NCBI RefSeq assembly: GCF_003025035.1
Contig: NZ_PYJN01000016.1
Coordinates: 372,001 to 436,000 of the forward strand
DNA length: 64,000 bases
Source of the DNA: Rhizobium sp. SEMIA4064
Lineage (GTDB): Bacteria; Pseudomonadota; Alphaproteobacteria; Rhizobiales; Rhizobiaceae
Direction of reading: 5' to 3'
The notes below the pieces were generated by a model. The model ran no database searches and was not told the origin of the DNA. It saw only the letters and a list, made by a program, of their open reading frames with translations. Every line of letters begins with the position of its first letter. Within the stretch, counting starts at the first letter, position 1. Position numbers and translations under genes: made by a program. Positions 30,496-40,284 of the stretch are shown here, piece after piece.

Positions 30496-32250
30496 TTAAT
30501 AAGACACCAGCAAGGCGGAGTTACCGTTTCCGAAACTGGGTTGTATTCCAAGGATCGGCGCTGCCCGCGCGATGATATCGCGAGCGATCGGCGCCGCGGT
30601 GTATGCGGAGATCGTACCGCCATGTTCACCGGTCTTCGGCTCGTCGCAGAAGGTCATGATGACATATTGCGGATTGTCGATCGGGAAGGCAGCCAGGAAG
30701 GTGTTGAAGTTCAGCGTGTGCGAATAGTGACCATTGACGACCTTGTCGGCCGTGCCGGTTTTACTGCCGACGTCGTAGCCGGGGACGCGAGCGGCACGGC
30801 CCGATCCCTTGGAGCCGTTGAAATCGAGCAGGAAGCGGATATCGTCGCTGGTGCTCTTCTTGACGACAATCTTGGCGATCGCATCGGCCTGCTCGCGGGT
30901 GCGCGGCAGGAAGGTCGGCTCGATCAGCTTGCCGCCATTGACGAGAGCCGCGCCGGCGACTGCCGTCTGTAGCGGCGTGGTGGAGACACCGTGGCCGAAG
31001 GAGATGGTGATCGAATTGATCTTCTTCCACACACGCGGCTGCGTCGGCATCTTCACTTCCGGCAGCTCGGTGTTCAACTTGCTGAGCAGCCCCATCCGCG
31101 TCAGGAATTCCTTGTGCGCGTCGATACCGACTATGTCGGCGATCTTCGCCGTGCCGATGTTGGACGAATATTGGAAGATTTCCGGAACGGTCAGCACGCG
31201 ATGCTGGCCGTGGAAGTCGTGAATGGTGAAGCCGCCGATGCGGATCGGATTGGTGGCGTCGAAGGCGTCGCGCAGCGTCACCTTGCCAGCATCGAGCGCC
31301 ATCGCCATCGTGAAAGTCTTGAAGGTTGATCCCATTTCGAACGTGCCGTTCGTCATGCGGTTGAGCCAGCCTTCCGCAGCGCCTTCGTTCGGATAGTTCG
31401 GATCGAAGTCGGGTGCCGACGCCATGGCCAGCACTTCGCCGGTACGGGCGTCGAGCACAGCGGCACCTGCACCCTTTGCCTGGAAATTATTGACGGCATT
31501 GACGACCGCGTCATGAACGATGTCCTGCACGCGCAGATCGATCGACAGCTTCACCGGCTGCAGCGGCTGGTCCGTGGTCATGCCGGCAGCCGCGAGATCG
31601 GCGAGCCCCTGGTCGTCGATGTATTTCTCCATGCCGGTGACGCCGCGGTTGTCGATGTTGACGTAGCCGAGAATATGGGCGGCGGTCGAGCCGCCGGGAT
31701 AGAAGCGGCGCTTTTCCGGACGGAAACCGATGCCGGGAATGCCGAGCGCCAGGATCTGGCTCTGCTGTTTCGGCGTCAACTGGCGGCGAAGCCAGGCGAA
31801 ATGCGAGGTTTTGACGGCAAGCTTCTTATAAGTGCCCTTGGTGTCGAGATCGGGCAGCACAGTGCGCAATTGCTCGACCGCTTCATCGGGATCGATGATC
31901 TTGTTCGGCTCGGCGAACAGCGACACGGTGCGGATATCGGTTGCCAGCAGGGCGCCGTTGCGGTCGACGATATCGGGGCGCGATGCCATCAGCCGGTCCG
32001 GCGGCAGGATGCTCGACGTCGTATCCGGGGGCGTCATGGCGAACTGGGCAAGACGGCCACCGATGATGCAGTAGACGACGGTAAAGCTCGCGACCAACAG
32101 AACAACGCGGCTCTTGGCTTGATTGGACTTGCGCTTGCGGGCACCCTCGAAAGTCGAGCCGCCGAAACCGTCGTTCGGGCGGTTATTGCCGTCGGTGGAG
32201 AAATGCGCCTTGCTTTTCAAGACCATGATGCGCGAAAGAAAAGACATCAC
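30496..32250 (-). CDS. ftsI: Septal peptidoglycan transpeptidase FtsI (PBP3)
   Basis: A 584-residue class B penicillin-binding protein that cross-links septal peptidoglycan. A cytosolic tail, one membrane span at about 49-65 ([17 protein letters not shown]), a pedestal domain, then the transpeptidase with SxxK at Ser308 (STFK), SSN at 362-364 and KTG at 497-499. The cytosolic tail of about 48 residues is longer than in E. coli. Overlaps ftsL by 4 bp. Confidence 0.97.
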   Translation of the reverse strand: MMSFLSRIMVLKSKAHFSTDGNNRPNDGFGGSTFEGARKRKSNQAKSRVVLLVASFTVVYCIIGGRLAQFAMTPPDTTSSILPPDRLMASRPDIVDRNGALLATDIRTVSLFAEPNKIIDPDEAVEQLRTVLPDLDTKGTYKKLAVKTSHFAWLRRQLTPKQQSQILALGIPGIGFRPEKRRFYPGGSTAAHILGYVNIDNRGVTGMEKYIDDQGLADLAAAGMTTDQPLQPVKLSIDLRVQDIVHDAVVNAVNNFQAKGAGAAVLDARTGEVLAMASAPDFDPNYPNEGAAEGWLNRMTNGTFEMGSTFKTFTMAMALDAGKVTLRDAFDATNPIRIGGFTIHDFHGQHRVLTVPEIFQYSSNIGTAKIADIVGIDAHKEFLTRMGLLSKLNTELPEVKMPTQPRVWKKINSITISFGHGVSTTPLQTAVAGAALVNGGKLIEPTFLPRTREQADAIAKIVVKKSTSDDIRFLLDFNGSKGSGRAARVPGYDVGSKTGTADKVVNGHYSHTLNFNTFLAAFPIDNPQYVIMTFCDEPKTGEHGGTISAYTAAPIARDIIARAAPILGIQPSFGNGNSALLVSY

Positions 32251-32780
32251 TCGTCCACCGATCCCGTTGCGATATTGTCGACTTCTTGTTTTTTGTGCTT
32301 CACCAGCGACGGCGCCTTGGCGACCGGACGCGGCGCAGGAGCGGCGGCGACATCGGCAATCGCCTTTCGGATTTGCGCGTCCGTCGTGTCGCCGCTCTTA
32401 GATGCCACGCTGGCGCTAGACTTCCCGCCGCCAGTCTTTGCGTTACCGGGCTTGGTGACATCCTTGGCATCGGCGACGGTTTCCGGAACCTGCGAGCGGA
32501 GCATCGGCAATTCGCTCGGCTGCACGATCGCAGTAGATAGCGTCGGCTGCAGCTTGAGTTCATTGCTGTAGTTGTTGACCAATCGCTCCAAGCGGTTTGG
32601 CTGCACCACCAGCGCCCAGTCCGCCTTCAGAAGTTCGATCGTGTCCGTTTCCAGCTTGATTTCCGATTCGAGGCGACGAACCTCCTCGAGCTTCAGCTCG
32701 GCCCGATGCTTGATCGTGTAGGTGACGGTGGCCATCGCTGTCATGACGCCAATCAGAATGATGTCAAAAGTCTTCAGCAT
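32247..32780 (-). CDS. ftsL: Cell division protein FtsL
   Basis: A 177-residue bitopic divisome protein. One membrane span at the N-terminus (FDIILIGVMTAMATVTY), then a short coiled coil (LKLEEVRRLESEIKLETDTIELLKADW) ending in the conserved LVVQPNRLERLV segment. The last 70 residues are a low-complexity tail rich in Ala, Lys, Pro and Thr, making it longer than the roughly 120-residue E. coli FtsL. ATG 32780 follows an excellent GGAGG site; it is 1 bp from the rsmH stop. Confidence 0.92.
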   Translation of the reverse strand: MLKTFDIILIGVMTAMATVTYTIKHRAELKLEEVRRLESEIKLETDTIELLKADWALVVQPNRLERLVNNYSNELKLQPTLSTAIVQPSELPMLRSQVPETVADAKDVTKPGNAKTGGGKSSASVASKSGDTTDAQIRKAIADVAAAPAPRPVAKAPSLVKHKKQEVDNIATGSVDE

Positions 32781-32781
32781 A

Positions 32782-33807
32782 TCAACCTCCGAGCTTTCCG
32801 AGACTGGCGAGATTGGGCAGATCGAAGATCGAGAGATCGGCAGCCTCGGCCGGCACTGCGGTACGAAGACCCGCACGCAGCTTGGCCGAACGCGCCCGCG
32901 GATTGGCTTCCGCCTCCGCATCGCCAGCGGAAATCATCGACTTACCAATCGGATCGAAGGTCGCCAGCCGCTCATGAACCATCGGCATATGGCGGGAACC
33001 GGCGGCGCGGCCGGAGCGATCGGCGAAGAACTTCTTGACGATCCGGTCTTCCAGCGAATGAAAGGTAACGACAACCAGGCGCCCGCCCGGCTTCAGCGCC
33101 CGCTCGGCAGCAAACAGCGCCTGCGCCAACTCGCCGAGCTCGTCGTTGACAAAGATGCGCAGCGCCTGGAAAACACGGGTCGCCGGATGGATCTTGTCCT
33201 TGGCCTTCCGCGGCGTGACGATTTCGATCAGTCCGGCGAGATCGCGGGTCGTGACGAATGGCGTTTCCGCCCGGCGCTTTTCGATCGCATGCGCAATGCG
33301 CGGCGCCTGCTTCTCCTCACCGAGGAAGGCGAAGATGCGAATGAGATCGGCCAGCTTGGCGCGATTGACGACATCGGCCGCAGACACGCCGCTTGCCGAC
33401 ATGCGCATGTCGAGCGGACCGTTCTTGTTGAACGAGAAGCCACGCTCGGCCTCATCGAGCTGCATGGACGAGACGCCAATATCGAGCACGACACCATCGA
33501 GCCCACCTTGCGGCGCGTGATCGGCAAGCTGCGAAAACTGCGAATGAATAAGAGAAAGATGACCCGTATGAGCGGCAACCATCGCTTGCCCTGCCGCGAT
33601 CGCCGTCGGATCGCGGTCGAGCGCAATCACATCCGCGCCAGCAGCCAGAATAGCCGAAGTATAGCCGCCCGCACCGAACGTGCCATCCAGAATGAGTTTG
33701 CCGGGGGCCGGCGCCAATGCTTCGAGCACCTCCGCAAGAAGAACCGGAATGTGACGAACCGGTCCGCCACCGGCATCAGTCGAGCCTCCGCCAGGATTCG
33801 CCGCCAT
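32782..33807 (-). CDS. rsmH: 16S rRNA (cytosine1402-N4)-methyltransferase RsmH
   Basis: A 341-residue methyltransferase (old name MraW) that modifies C1402 of 16S rRNA. It opens with [14 protein letters not shown], the SAM motif is [15 protein letters not shown], followed by LDRDPTAI, and MraW-specific stretches [23 protein letters not shown] and [14 protein letters not shown] are present. Start at ATG 33807 (MAANPGGGS). A longer open frame continues upstream through mraZ in another frame and is not part of the gene. It lies 14 bp after mraZ. Confidence 0.97.
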   Translation of the reverse strand: MAANPGGGSTDAGGGPVRHIPVLLAEVLEALAPAPGKLILDGTFGAGGYTSAILAAGADVIALDRDPTAIAAGQAMVAAHTGHLSLIHSQFSQLADHAPQGGLDGVVLDIGVSSMQLDEAERGFSFNKNGPLDMRMSASGVSAADVVNRAKLADLIRIFAFLGEEKQAPRIAHAIEKRRAETPFVTTRDLAGLIEIVTPRKAKDKIHPATRVFQALRIFVNDELGELAQALFAAERALKPGGRLVVVTFHSLEDRIVKKFFADRSGRAAGSRHMPMVHERLATFDPIGKSMISAGDAEAEANPRARSAKLRAGLRTAVPAEAADLSIFDLPNLASLGKLGG

Positions 33808-33821
33808 TCCGTTTCCCCGTT

Positions 33822-34262
33822 CTATTCCGAGCGCCGGCCCGCCAGCTTGCGCTCCTCTCGTGCCCGCGCCTGCAAGGCTTGAAAAGCCTCCGGCTGCCAC
33901 AATTGAAAATGATCCGCTCGCCCGACGAAGGTCACCTCGTTGGCGATACCGGTGAAGCCGCGGATGAAATCCGTGACCATCAGCCGCCCTTCCGCATCGA
34001 GCTTCATGAAGACCCCGCCCCCGTGAATCAGGAGCGACATCTGGTTCGCCGCCGGCGAAAAAGGATCGTCCGCCGCAATCTGCCGCTCGAACCGATCGAG
34101 CAGATCGAGACCGCCGACGCTGATCGCCGGAAACACAAAATCCTGGAAACAATAAAGCTCCTGGATATTGCGCTCCGCGAGCACGGAACGAAACGCCGCC
34201 GGCACGGATACCCGGCCCTTGGCATCGATCCTGTTGGTCGCATTCGATAGGAAGCGGTTCAT
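33822..34262 (-). CDS. mraZ: Transcriptional regulator MraZ
   Basis: A 146-residue AbrB-like DNA-binding protein with two MraZ repeats: [22 protein letters not shown] at the N-terminus and [18 protein letters not shown] in the second half, each holding the DxxGR signature. In E. coli MraZ represses its own operon by binding TGGGN repeats; four such boxes lie 177 bp upstream here. Start at ATG 34262; a GTG 12 bp upstream is an alternative. First gene of the mra operon. Confidence 0.96.
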   Translation of the reverse strand: MNRFLSNATNRIDAKGRVSVPAAFRSVLAERNIQELYCFQDFVFPAISVGGLDLLDRFERQIAADDPFSPAANQMSLLIHGGGVFMKLDAEGRLMVTDFIRGFTGIANEVTFVGRADHFQLWQPEAFQALQARAREERKLAGRRSE

Positions 34263-34570
34263 GACGCGAAACACCCGTTTCCCATGACATACGGGCGATC
34301 ATTCGCCCGCAGACATAGCCAAAATCGGACACAGCTTCGCAAGCCGAAAGAGAGAATACTCTTCCGACACCCCTAGAAAAGGAGAGATCATGGCTTTGCG
34401 ATGAACGGGCTCTGATTTGCCCTTGTGCAGTGTGCTTTTGGGATACCATGGGACCATATGGGCGTCAATGGGATGAGGCCACCGAGACGTGGCCACAGCC
34501 TGAATATTCATATCCCGTTAAGTTTAACGAAAGGTTATGATCACCGTGAACCGAGGCGCCAAAGCGGATT
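34263..34570. other. mraZ upstream region
   Basis: This 433-bp stretch between mraZ and rnpB has no credible gene. It holds the MraZ boxes and promoter (34439-34473), a TTAA-N7-TTAT CtrA-like site at 34524-34538 and, farther from mraZ, a stem-loop at 34571-34588. The 177-bp untranslated leader between the boxes and mraZ has no obvious structure. Confidence 0.5.
34439..34473 (-). promoter_or_regulatory. MraZ operator (four TGGGN boxes) and mra promoter
   Basis: TGGGA at 34439, TGGGA at 34449, TGGGC at 34459 and TGGGA at 34469 (plus strand), each exactly 10 bp apart. This is the known MraZ recognition pattern, one box per helical turn. On the minus strand TTGACG and TATCCC with a 17-bp spacer fall within the boxes, a plausible promoter for the operon, so MraZ would cover it. 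Confidence 0.82.
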
Positions 34571-34588
34571 GTTTTCGCAGACGAAAAC
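34571..34588 (-). terminator. Stem-loop downstream of rnpB, possible terminator
   Basis: A perfect 7-bp stem GTTTTCG / CGAAAAC with a 4-nt loop, about 110 bp beyond the rnpB 3' end. No T run follows on the minus strand, so termination is uncertain. Confidence 0.3.
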
Positions 34589-34695
34589 GCCTCTATCCGG
34601 CACGCTTGGAAGGCTGGAAACCAAGGCTTTTGACCGCCCGATAAATTGTTTCCACAGGGCCGAAAGAGGAGCACTGGGATTAGCGAGGGATAATT

Positions 34696-35095
34696 TGCCA
34701 GTTGGCCTGTAAGCCGGGTTCTGTATGGCTCCGGCCGAGGCCGGAACGTGGCAGCCATTCATCTGGGACGACGCTTGCGCGCCGCCTCGTGCAACCCACC
34801 CGGATGACAGGCCCGGAAACGGGCTGGACCGCTTTCGCGATCCGCGTCATCCCTATTCGGTTTTGCTCCCGGTGGGGTTTACCGTGCCGCCGCTGTTGCC
34901 AGAGGCGCGGTGGGCTCTTACCCCACCCTTTCACCCTTACCCGATCCGAAGACCCGGCGGTTTGCTTTCTGTGGCACTTTCCCTGAGGTTACCCCCGCCG
35001 GACGTTATCCGGCACCGTGTTTCCGTGGAGCCCGGACTTTCCTCACCCCACCGCCTTTCGGCATTGGTGAGGCGCGGCTGCCCGGCCAACTGGCA
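34696..35095 (-). ncRNA. rnpB: RNase P RNA (class A)
   Basis: The catalytic RNA of RNase P, which trims the 5' ends of tRNAs. The two ends pair as helix P1: TGCCAGTTGGCC at 34696-34707 and GGCCAACTGGCA at 35084-35095. The universally conserved 3' part (on the plus strand CTGTAAGCCGGGTTCTGT) and the conserved core (AGGAAAGTCCGGGCTCCACG on the minus strand) are present. Length about 400 nt is normal for alphaproteobacteria. Several open frames across it are meaningless. Ends are set by P1 pairing and may be off by a few bases. Confidence 0.95.
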
Positions 35096-35160
35096 GGGCT
35101 CCATTAGCCGAGAGCGTCGGCAATTGCCATCGAAATATGCGGCTTTATTCCCGTTCGGGC

Positions 35161-36354
35161 CTAAGCACGGAAATGTGCAGAGAAATCCGTGCGGTAGCCG
35201 TCGTCCTTGATTCGGCCTTCGAGCAGCAGCTCAGCGCCGAGCCTGCCGATCTCGTCCGAACTCTTCGCCGCCGTGCCGCAGCCGCCAGTCAGCACCGCTA
35301 CGCGCGGCGACGACGTGTAGCCGATCATGGGATATTTGGTCGGCGAGTAGGAAACAGCACAGGAATTGGTGAAGGCCGACGATCCTGTGACGCCCGGAAC
35401 CAGTTCGTGGAAGACCCGAGTCAGATGATCGCGTGCCTTGTCGCGGCCGGCGGTTTGAAACCACCGACGCAGATCCGGCTCGCTTTCGAATTGGAGATCG
35501 TCCGGATCGCCGCCGATCTTGATGTAATATTTTCCGTCCGGATAGCGGATCGGCGGCAGCAGATAGATGCTGTCGGTATGATCAGGCCTCGAGGATATCA
35601 GCGACGGCATGGATGAAAGCACCTCGGCTTCCGCCTCGCCCACCTCGAAGAAAGTCACCGTGCGACCATAAACCTTCATCTCAACCGGCTGCGGCAAGAG
35701 ACTCTCGGCAATGGAGAAACCGCCTGCGGCGAGCAGGACTTTCTCCGCCCGGAACGTCTCGCCTTCCGCCGTCTTGACGACCGCCAGACCACCCTCGTCT
35801 CGGATCGAGACAACCGTCTGTTTGATGATCCGAGCCCCGGCTTTCTCCGCCAGCAACGACTGCGCCTTCACCAGCCGCCGCGGGCTAATATGTCCGGCCC
35901 CATGCGGCTCGTAAACGCCCTCGCTGCCTTCGGCGAAAGAGAAGAAGGGAAATTTCGCCTTCAACCCAGCATCGTCCAGAAGCTCGGTCCGCACACCGAG
36001 CCGAGCTGCCGCATCGGCGACATCGCCGACATAGGCATCAGCGCCACCCCGTTTCGGCCCGACCACCAAGCAACCGACTGGAGCATAGAACTGAATGCCG
36101 CTGTCGCGCTCGATCTCGGCATAGCGGGCGATCGAGCGGTTGGCGAGCCGTGCCCAGTCAGCATCGGGATCGATGGTGCGGGTGATCCGGCCTTCGTCGT
36201 AATGACTGCCGAAAACGCCCTGATGCTTCGCACGATCCCCCGGCTCGTCCGGGCCAATGACGGCTATGCCGTCCACCTGTTTGGCGAGATGACGGGCGGC
36301 AGCCGCCCCCATCATTCCCCGACCGACGACGATGAACCGGAAATCCGCTGCCAT
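35161..36354 (-). CDS. FAD-dependent amine/amino-acid oxidase, SolA/MSOX-like
   Basis: A 397-residue flavoprotein of the D-amino-acid oxidase superfamily. The FAD Rossmann motif is GRGMMG (11-16), followed by GSHYDEGRITRTID, which matches the conserved region of N-methyltryptophan and sarcosine oxidases. Near the C-terminus SCAVSYSPTKYPMIG contains a Cys where the monomeric oxidases attach FAD covalently, and GGCGTAAKSSDEIGRLGAELL is the final FAD-binding segment. The substrate is likely an N-methyl or secondary amine, but this is inference. Single-gene unit next to rnpB. Confidence 0.82.
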   Translation of the reverse strand: MAADFRFIVVGRGMMGAAAARHLAKQVDGIAVIGPDEPGDRAKHQGVFGSHYDEGRITRTIDPDADWARLANRSIARYAEIERDSGIQFYAPVGCLVVGPKRGGADAYVGDVADAAARLGVRTELLDDAGLKAKFPFFSFAEGSEGVYEPHGAGHISPRRLVKAQSLLAEKAGARIIKQTVVSIRDEGGLAVVKTAEGETFRAEKVLLAAGGFSIAESLLPQPVEMKVYGRTVTFFEVGEAEAEVLSSMPSLISSRPDHTDSIYLLPPIRYPDGKYYIKIGGDPDDLQFESEPDLRRWFQTAGRDKARDHLTRVFHELVPGVTGSSAFTNSCAVSYSPTKYPMIGYTSSPRVAVLTGGCGTAAKSSDEIGRLGAELLLEGRIKDDGYRTDFSAHFRA

Positions 36355-36436
36355 GTTATGTCCCTCGCAAATGATCGCAAACTCGATAACATGGAAAGCG
36401 GCTCCGCCCTACCCGCAATCCTTATGAAGGCGGCGA

Positions 36437-36994
36437 TTAATCAAGCAGGGCCAGCACCTTACCGCAATATTGCTGCGATACCGGATTCATGCGCGTCGCC
36501 GCATGACCGGCATTGTATTTGAGGATGGTGTTGCAGGTCGGCCCACCGCCAAGCTGCTGCGCCATGGCGAGGTACTTCATGCCGAACTTGATGTTCGTCT
36601 CGGGATCGTAAAGGCCCTTGGCACTGCCGGAATAGCCCATCAACTTCGCTGTCGTGGGCTTGATCTGCATCAGGCCGATCTCGCCGGCGCTACCGCGCCG
36701 TTTTGGATTGAAATTGCTTTCGATCTGAACGACCGCAGTCGCCAACTCGACCGGCACGCCGTTCTGCTTGGCATATTTTGCAATCAAGGCCGAATAGGGA
36801 TTTTGTGTCGTGGAAGAATTTTCCGCATCATGCAATGCGGTAGGGACACCCGGCAGCGGATAGCCGGTCGTACGTGTGATGGTATGTAGAGGAATGGTCT
36901 GAGTTTTCCCGCCATGCGGGTCGGCAAAGGCGCAATCATATCCTGTCAGCAACACGCTCGCGCATGTTGCCGCCGCAACAATCAGATTTTTCAT
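36437..36994 (-). CDS. Secreted lytic transglycosylase (SLT domain)
   Basis: A 185-residue exported muramidase-like enzyme that cleaves glycan strands with 1,6-anhydro product. A signal peptide covers the first 27 residues (MKNLIVAAATCASVLLTGYDCAFA-DP). The SLT domain begins YSALIAKYAKQNGVPVELATAVVQIESNFNP with the catalytic Glu in QIESNFNP, then GEIGLMQIKPTTAKLMGY and the closing YNAGHAA. Start at ATG 36994 gives the signal peptide; the frame upstream is non-coding-like. Single gene. Confidence 0.92.
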   Translation of the reverse strand: MKNLIVAAATCASVLLTGYDCAFADPHGGKTQTIPLHTITRTTGYPLPGVPTALHDAENSSTTQNPYSALIAKYAKQNGVPVELATAVVQIESNFNPKRRGSAGEIGLMQIKPTTAKLMGYSGSAKGLYDPETNIKFGMKYLAMAQQLGGGPTCNTILKYNAGHAATRMNPVSQQYCGKVLALLD

Positions 36995-37261
36995 GTAGTC
37001 TTTTGTCTCCGGGCGCGGGATCGCGGACAGCACTAAGCCATCAGTCCGGCGGGAGGCAAAAAGAGCCGCCGGAGTGCACGGTCCCCGTTTAGTCTTTACG
37101 GCCGCGCGACACACAAACTAATTTGCGCGACCGCCGTTCAGCGAGCGTGGTTAGACCAGCGCAATGCGGAGATAATAGGGAAATGATGTGGCGTTGCAGC
37201 ACGTTACGCATTTTGCGCGTAACGGTGTCTCGGCGGCCGCAAAATGAAGGTCCGCCTCCCC

Positions 37262-38023
37262 TTAGGAAAAGCGAGGCAGTGCGGAGAGCAAACGATGCAG
37301 CGTGTCGATGGTCGAAAAATCGGCGATTCCGTCCACCCGCTCCTGACGGAAATGACGCTGGAAAGCCTCGACGTCTCCCTCCAGTTTCGTGGAGAATTCA
37401 CCTGTAATTTCCGTTCCATAACCGTAGAGCGACAGCATGGATTGCAAAGCCTCGATCGGCTGACCGACATCGCCCCTTTGAAAGAACCGCCCGCCGGTGA
37501 TCGGTGCCGGTTCGACCCAGTGTCCGACGCCCGCAGCGGCCAGTCGTGCCCATGGGAATTTCTCGCCTGGATCGACCTTGCGAACAGGGGCGACATCGGA
37601 GTGTGCAAGCACACGCTCAGGTGAAACTGCCCAGCGTTGGCCGCAATCACGACACAGTTCGATGACCGCCTCGATCTGTGCATCGGGAAAATCCGGCAAT
37701 CCGCCGGGATGGCCGGCATTGGCGATTTCGATGCCGATCGACTGCGAGTTGATGTCTGCCTCGTTGTGCCAGACGCTCTTGCCGGCATGCCAGGCACGAC
37801 GTTCTTCCGGCACGAGCTGCATCACGCGCCCGTCCTCAAAGACGAAGTAATGGCTCGACACCTGGCTCTCGTCGCGACAGAGCCAATCAAGCGCGCCTTC
37901 GGCCGTGCCCATGCCAGTATAGTGCAGAAGGATCATGTCCGGCTTGCGCCCATCCCGCCGCTCGCCATGGTTCGGCGACGGCTGCACGATGGCGCCGGAA
38001 AAATCTGCCGCGAAGGAACTCAT
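37262..38023 (-). CDS. N-acetylmuramoyl-L-alanine amidase, AmiD-like
   Basis: A 253-residue Amidase_2 enzyme that cuts the bond between MurNAc and L-Ala, plus a C-terminal peptidoglycan-binding domain (about 175-245: GQPIEALQSMLSLYGYGTEITGEF). Zinc ligands His34 (LLHYTGMG), His140 (LAHSDVAP) and Asp150 (RKVDPG) match AmiD, with Glu98 and Lys148 also conserved. No signal peptide is visible, so it may be cytosolic and act on recycled muropeptides as AmpD does, or use another export route. Its start overlaps the TerB-DnaJ gene by 4 bp. Confidence 0.93.
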   Translation of the reverse strand: MSSFAADFSGAIVQPSPNHGERRDGRKPDMILLHYTGMGTAEGALDWLCRDESQVSSHYFVFEDGRVMQLVPEERRAWHAGKSVWHNEADINSQSIGIEIANAGHPGGLPDFPDAQIEAVIELCRDCGQRWAVSPERVLAHSDVAPVRKVDPGEKFPWARLAAAGVGHWVEPAPITGGRFFQRGDVGQPIEALQSMLSLYGYGTEITGEFSTKLEGDVEAFQRHFRQERVDGIADFSTIDTLHRLLSALPRFS

Positions 38024-38727
38024 GCGGCGCGGCGTTCTTTCTCGATTTCGGCGTAGGCCGCGTTGAGCGCTGCCATGCGCTCATTGGCGATAAGATGGAA
38101 TTCCTCCGGCACGCCGCGCGAAACGAGACGGTCGGGGTGATTCTCATAGACCAGGCCATGATAGCGCCGGCGGATGGTCGTGAAATCATCCTGAGGCGAG
38201 ACGCCGAGCACCTTGTAAGGATCACGGCCGGCGCTGACATGCCGAGCCATGATCTGCTCGAACCGCTGCTCGCTCATATGGAATATCTGCGCAATGTGCT
38301 GCAGGAAGGCCATTTCCTTCTCGTGGATCAGGCCGTCTGCCTTGGCGATATGGAAGAGACCGTCAAGCACGTCTTCCAGCACCGGGCAATTCTTTGAACA
38401 AGTGACACAGAGCGACGACAGCTTCTCCGCATAGGCCTCGTAGCCGGCAACGTCCTGGCGTGCCAGATTATAAAGACGTGCAACGTTCTTTGCCTGATCC
38501 GGCGGAAATTCGAAGATCTCGCGGAAGGCATTGACCTCGTTCTCTGTCACGATGCCATCGGCCTTCGCCATCTTGGCGGAAAGCGCGATGATGGCGACGG
38601 AAAAGGCCACCTTGCGACGGGTCTCCGGATCGCCTTCGAAAAGCGTCCGGATGGCTTCGACCACCGCCGACAGGGCATTGCCAGCGGTGCCACCAACAGC
38701 ATTCAGCAATTTTTCCCAAAACGACAT
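38020..38727 (-). CDS. TerB-domain and DnaJ-domain protein (DjlA-like)
   Basis: A 235-residue two-domain protein. The TerB-like all-helical domain (about 38-160) holds two matching acidic motifs, KADGIVTENE (55-64) and KADGLIHEKE (129-138), that probably bind metal. Between them is an unusual Cys cluster CVTCSKNC (107-114). The C-terminal J domain (168-235) has the HPD tripeptide at 197-199 and would stimulate an Hsp70 such as DnaK. DjlA of E. coli has the same two domains but a membrane anchor; none is obvious here. Translationally coupled to the amidase by a 4-bp overlap. Start at ATG 38727. Confidence 0.88.
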   Translation of the reverse strand: MSFWEKLLNAVGGTAGNALSAVVEAIRTLFEGDPETRRKVAFSVAIIALSAKMAKADGIVTENEVNAFREIFEFPPDQAKNVARLYNLARQDVAGYEAYAEKLSSLCVTCSKNCPVLEDVLDGLFHIAKADGLIHEKEMAFLQHIAQIFHMSEQRFEQIMARHVSAGRDPYKVLGVSPQDDFTTIRRRYHGLVYENHPDRLVSRGVPEEFHLIANERMAALNAAYAEIEKERRAA

Positions 38728-39013
38728 GACGGTCTCAACTACCCCTTCTGAATAGGAAACACGTTGATCAAATAATGGTTGCGATTGCAAGGAGTCCATT
38801 GGTCGCACAGCCGAAAACACTTTTCACATTTTGGTAATGATGGCGTGTTTGAAACCGCCATTTGCGATGCCGCACAATCACGCCGCTCGCTGCCCGGATG
38901 AAAAGACAAGCGCGCATTTCTTAAATTCTTTACTTTACAGCCATGCCCGCCTGTCGCATCCATTCCGACGGCAATCACCGAAATGAAGCAGCCCTGCTGC
39001 AAGGAGGATCCCC

Positions 39014-40225
39014 ATGGCCAAACAGAAAGTCGCAATGCTCACCGCCGGCGGATTGGCGCCCTGTCTCTCTTCTGCTGTCGGCGGCCTGATCCAGCGCTAC
39101 AGCGACGTGGCGCCCGATCTCGACATTATAGCCTATCGTTCCGGCTATCAGGGCGTTCTATTGGCCGACCGCATCGAGGTGACCCCCAACATGCGTGAGC
39201 GCGCGCACCTATTGCACCGCTACGGCGGCTCACCGATCGGCAACAGCCGCGTCAAACTCACCAACGCCGCCGACTGCGTCAAGCGCGGCCTCGTCAAGGA
39301 AGGTGAAAATCCGCTGCGCGTCGCCGCCGAGCGCCTCGCCTCGGACGGCGTCACCATTCTCCACACGATCGGCGGCGACGACACCAACACGACAGCGGCC
39401 GATCTTGCCGCCTATCTCGGCGCCAACGGCTACAACCTGACCGTGGTCGGCCTGCCGAAGACCGTCGACAATGACGTCGTGCCGATCCGCCAGTCTCTCG
39501 GCGCCTGGACGGCCGCCGAAGTCGGCGCACATTTCTTCGACAATGTCAGTAACGAACAGACCGCCGCTCCGCGCACCCTCGTCATCCATGAAGTCATGGG
39601 CAGAAGCTGCGGCTGGCTGACGGCTGCGACGGCCCGCGCCTATATTCAGAAGACCAGTGCCAATGAATATGTCGACGGCTTCATGATGAATGCCGCCATG
39701 AAGAGCATCGACGGCCTCTATCTGCCGGAAATGGCGTTCGACATTGAAGCGGAAGCTGACCGCCTGAAGGCCATCATGGACAAGACCGGCCAGGTGACGC
39801 TGTTCGTTTCGGAAGGTGCTGCTCTCGAGGCCATCGTCGCCGAGCGCGAAGCTGCCGGCGAAACCATCAAGCGCGATGCCTTCGGTCATGTGAAGATCGA
39901 CACTATCAATGTCGGCAACTGGTTCCAGAAGCAATTCGCGACCCTCCTCGGCGCTGAACGCTCGCTGGTGCAGAAGTCGGGCTACTTTGCCCGTTCGGCC
40001 GCCGCCAACGGCGATGACCTGCGCCTCATCCAAGGCATGGTCGATCTCGCGGTCGAAAGCGCCTTGAATAAGGTCTCCGGTGTCACCGGTCACGACGAAG
40101 GCCAGGGCGGCAAGCTGCGCACCATCGAATTCCCGCGCATCAAGGGCGGCAAGCCCTTCGATATGTCGTTGCCGTGGTTCGCCGAGGTCATGGATCACAT
40201 CGGGCAAAAATACACGCAATCCTAA
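39014..40225 (+). CDS. pfp: PPi-dependent phosphofructokinase
   Basis: A 403-residue 6-phosphofructokinase that interconverts fructose 6-phosphate and fructose 1,6-bisphosphate in the cytosol. GGDDTN at 120-125 has the Asp that marks pyrophosphate as donor (ATP enzymes have GGDGS), and PKTVDND at 148-154 is the catalytic loop. The reaction is reversible, fitting rhizobia that break sugars down mainly by the Entner-Doudoroff route. A strong AAGGAGG site precedes ATG 39014. Single-gene unit; lysE-like gene follows 59 bp later. Confidence 0.93.
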   Translation: MAKQKVAMLTAGGLAPCLSSAVGGLIQRYSDVAPDLDIIAYRSGYQGVLLADRIEVTPNMRERAHLLHRYGGSPIGNSRVKLTNAADCVKRGLVKEGENPLRVAAERLASDGVTILHTIGGDDTNTTAADLAAYLGANGYNLTVVGLPKTVDNDVVPIRQSLGAWTAAEVGAHFFDNVSNEQTAAPRTLVIHEVMGRSCGWLTAATARAYIQKTSANEYVDGFMMNAAMKSIDGLYLPEMAFDIEAEADRLKAIMDKTGQVTLFVSEGAALEAIVAEREAAGETIKRDAFGHVKIDTINVGNWFQKQFATLLGAERSLVQKSGYFARSAAANGDDLRLIQGMVDLAVESALNKVSGVTGHDEGQGGKLRTIEFPRIKGGKPFDMSLPWFAEVMDHIGQKYTQS

Positions 40226-40284
40226 TTGACGGATTGCAAATCCAATGTCTTTGCTGGCGGCGAATAGGAATAGAGGAGGATTCC

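Noticed and set aside
33808..34449. N-terminal extension of the rsmH frame
   Set aside because: Runs through mraZ in a different frame with no homology; RsmH starts at 33807.
34725..35210. 161-codon plus-strand open frame and others across 34680-35107
   Set aside because: They cover rnpB; the pairing ends and conserved core show this is structural RNA.
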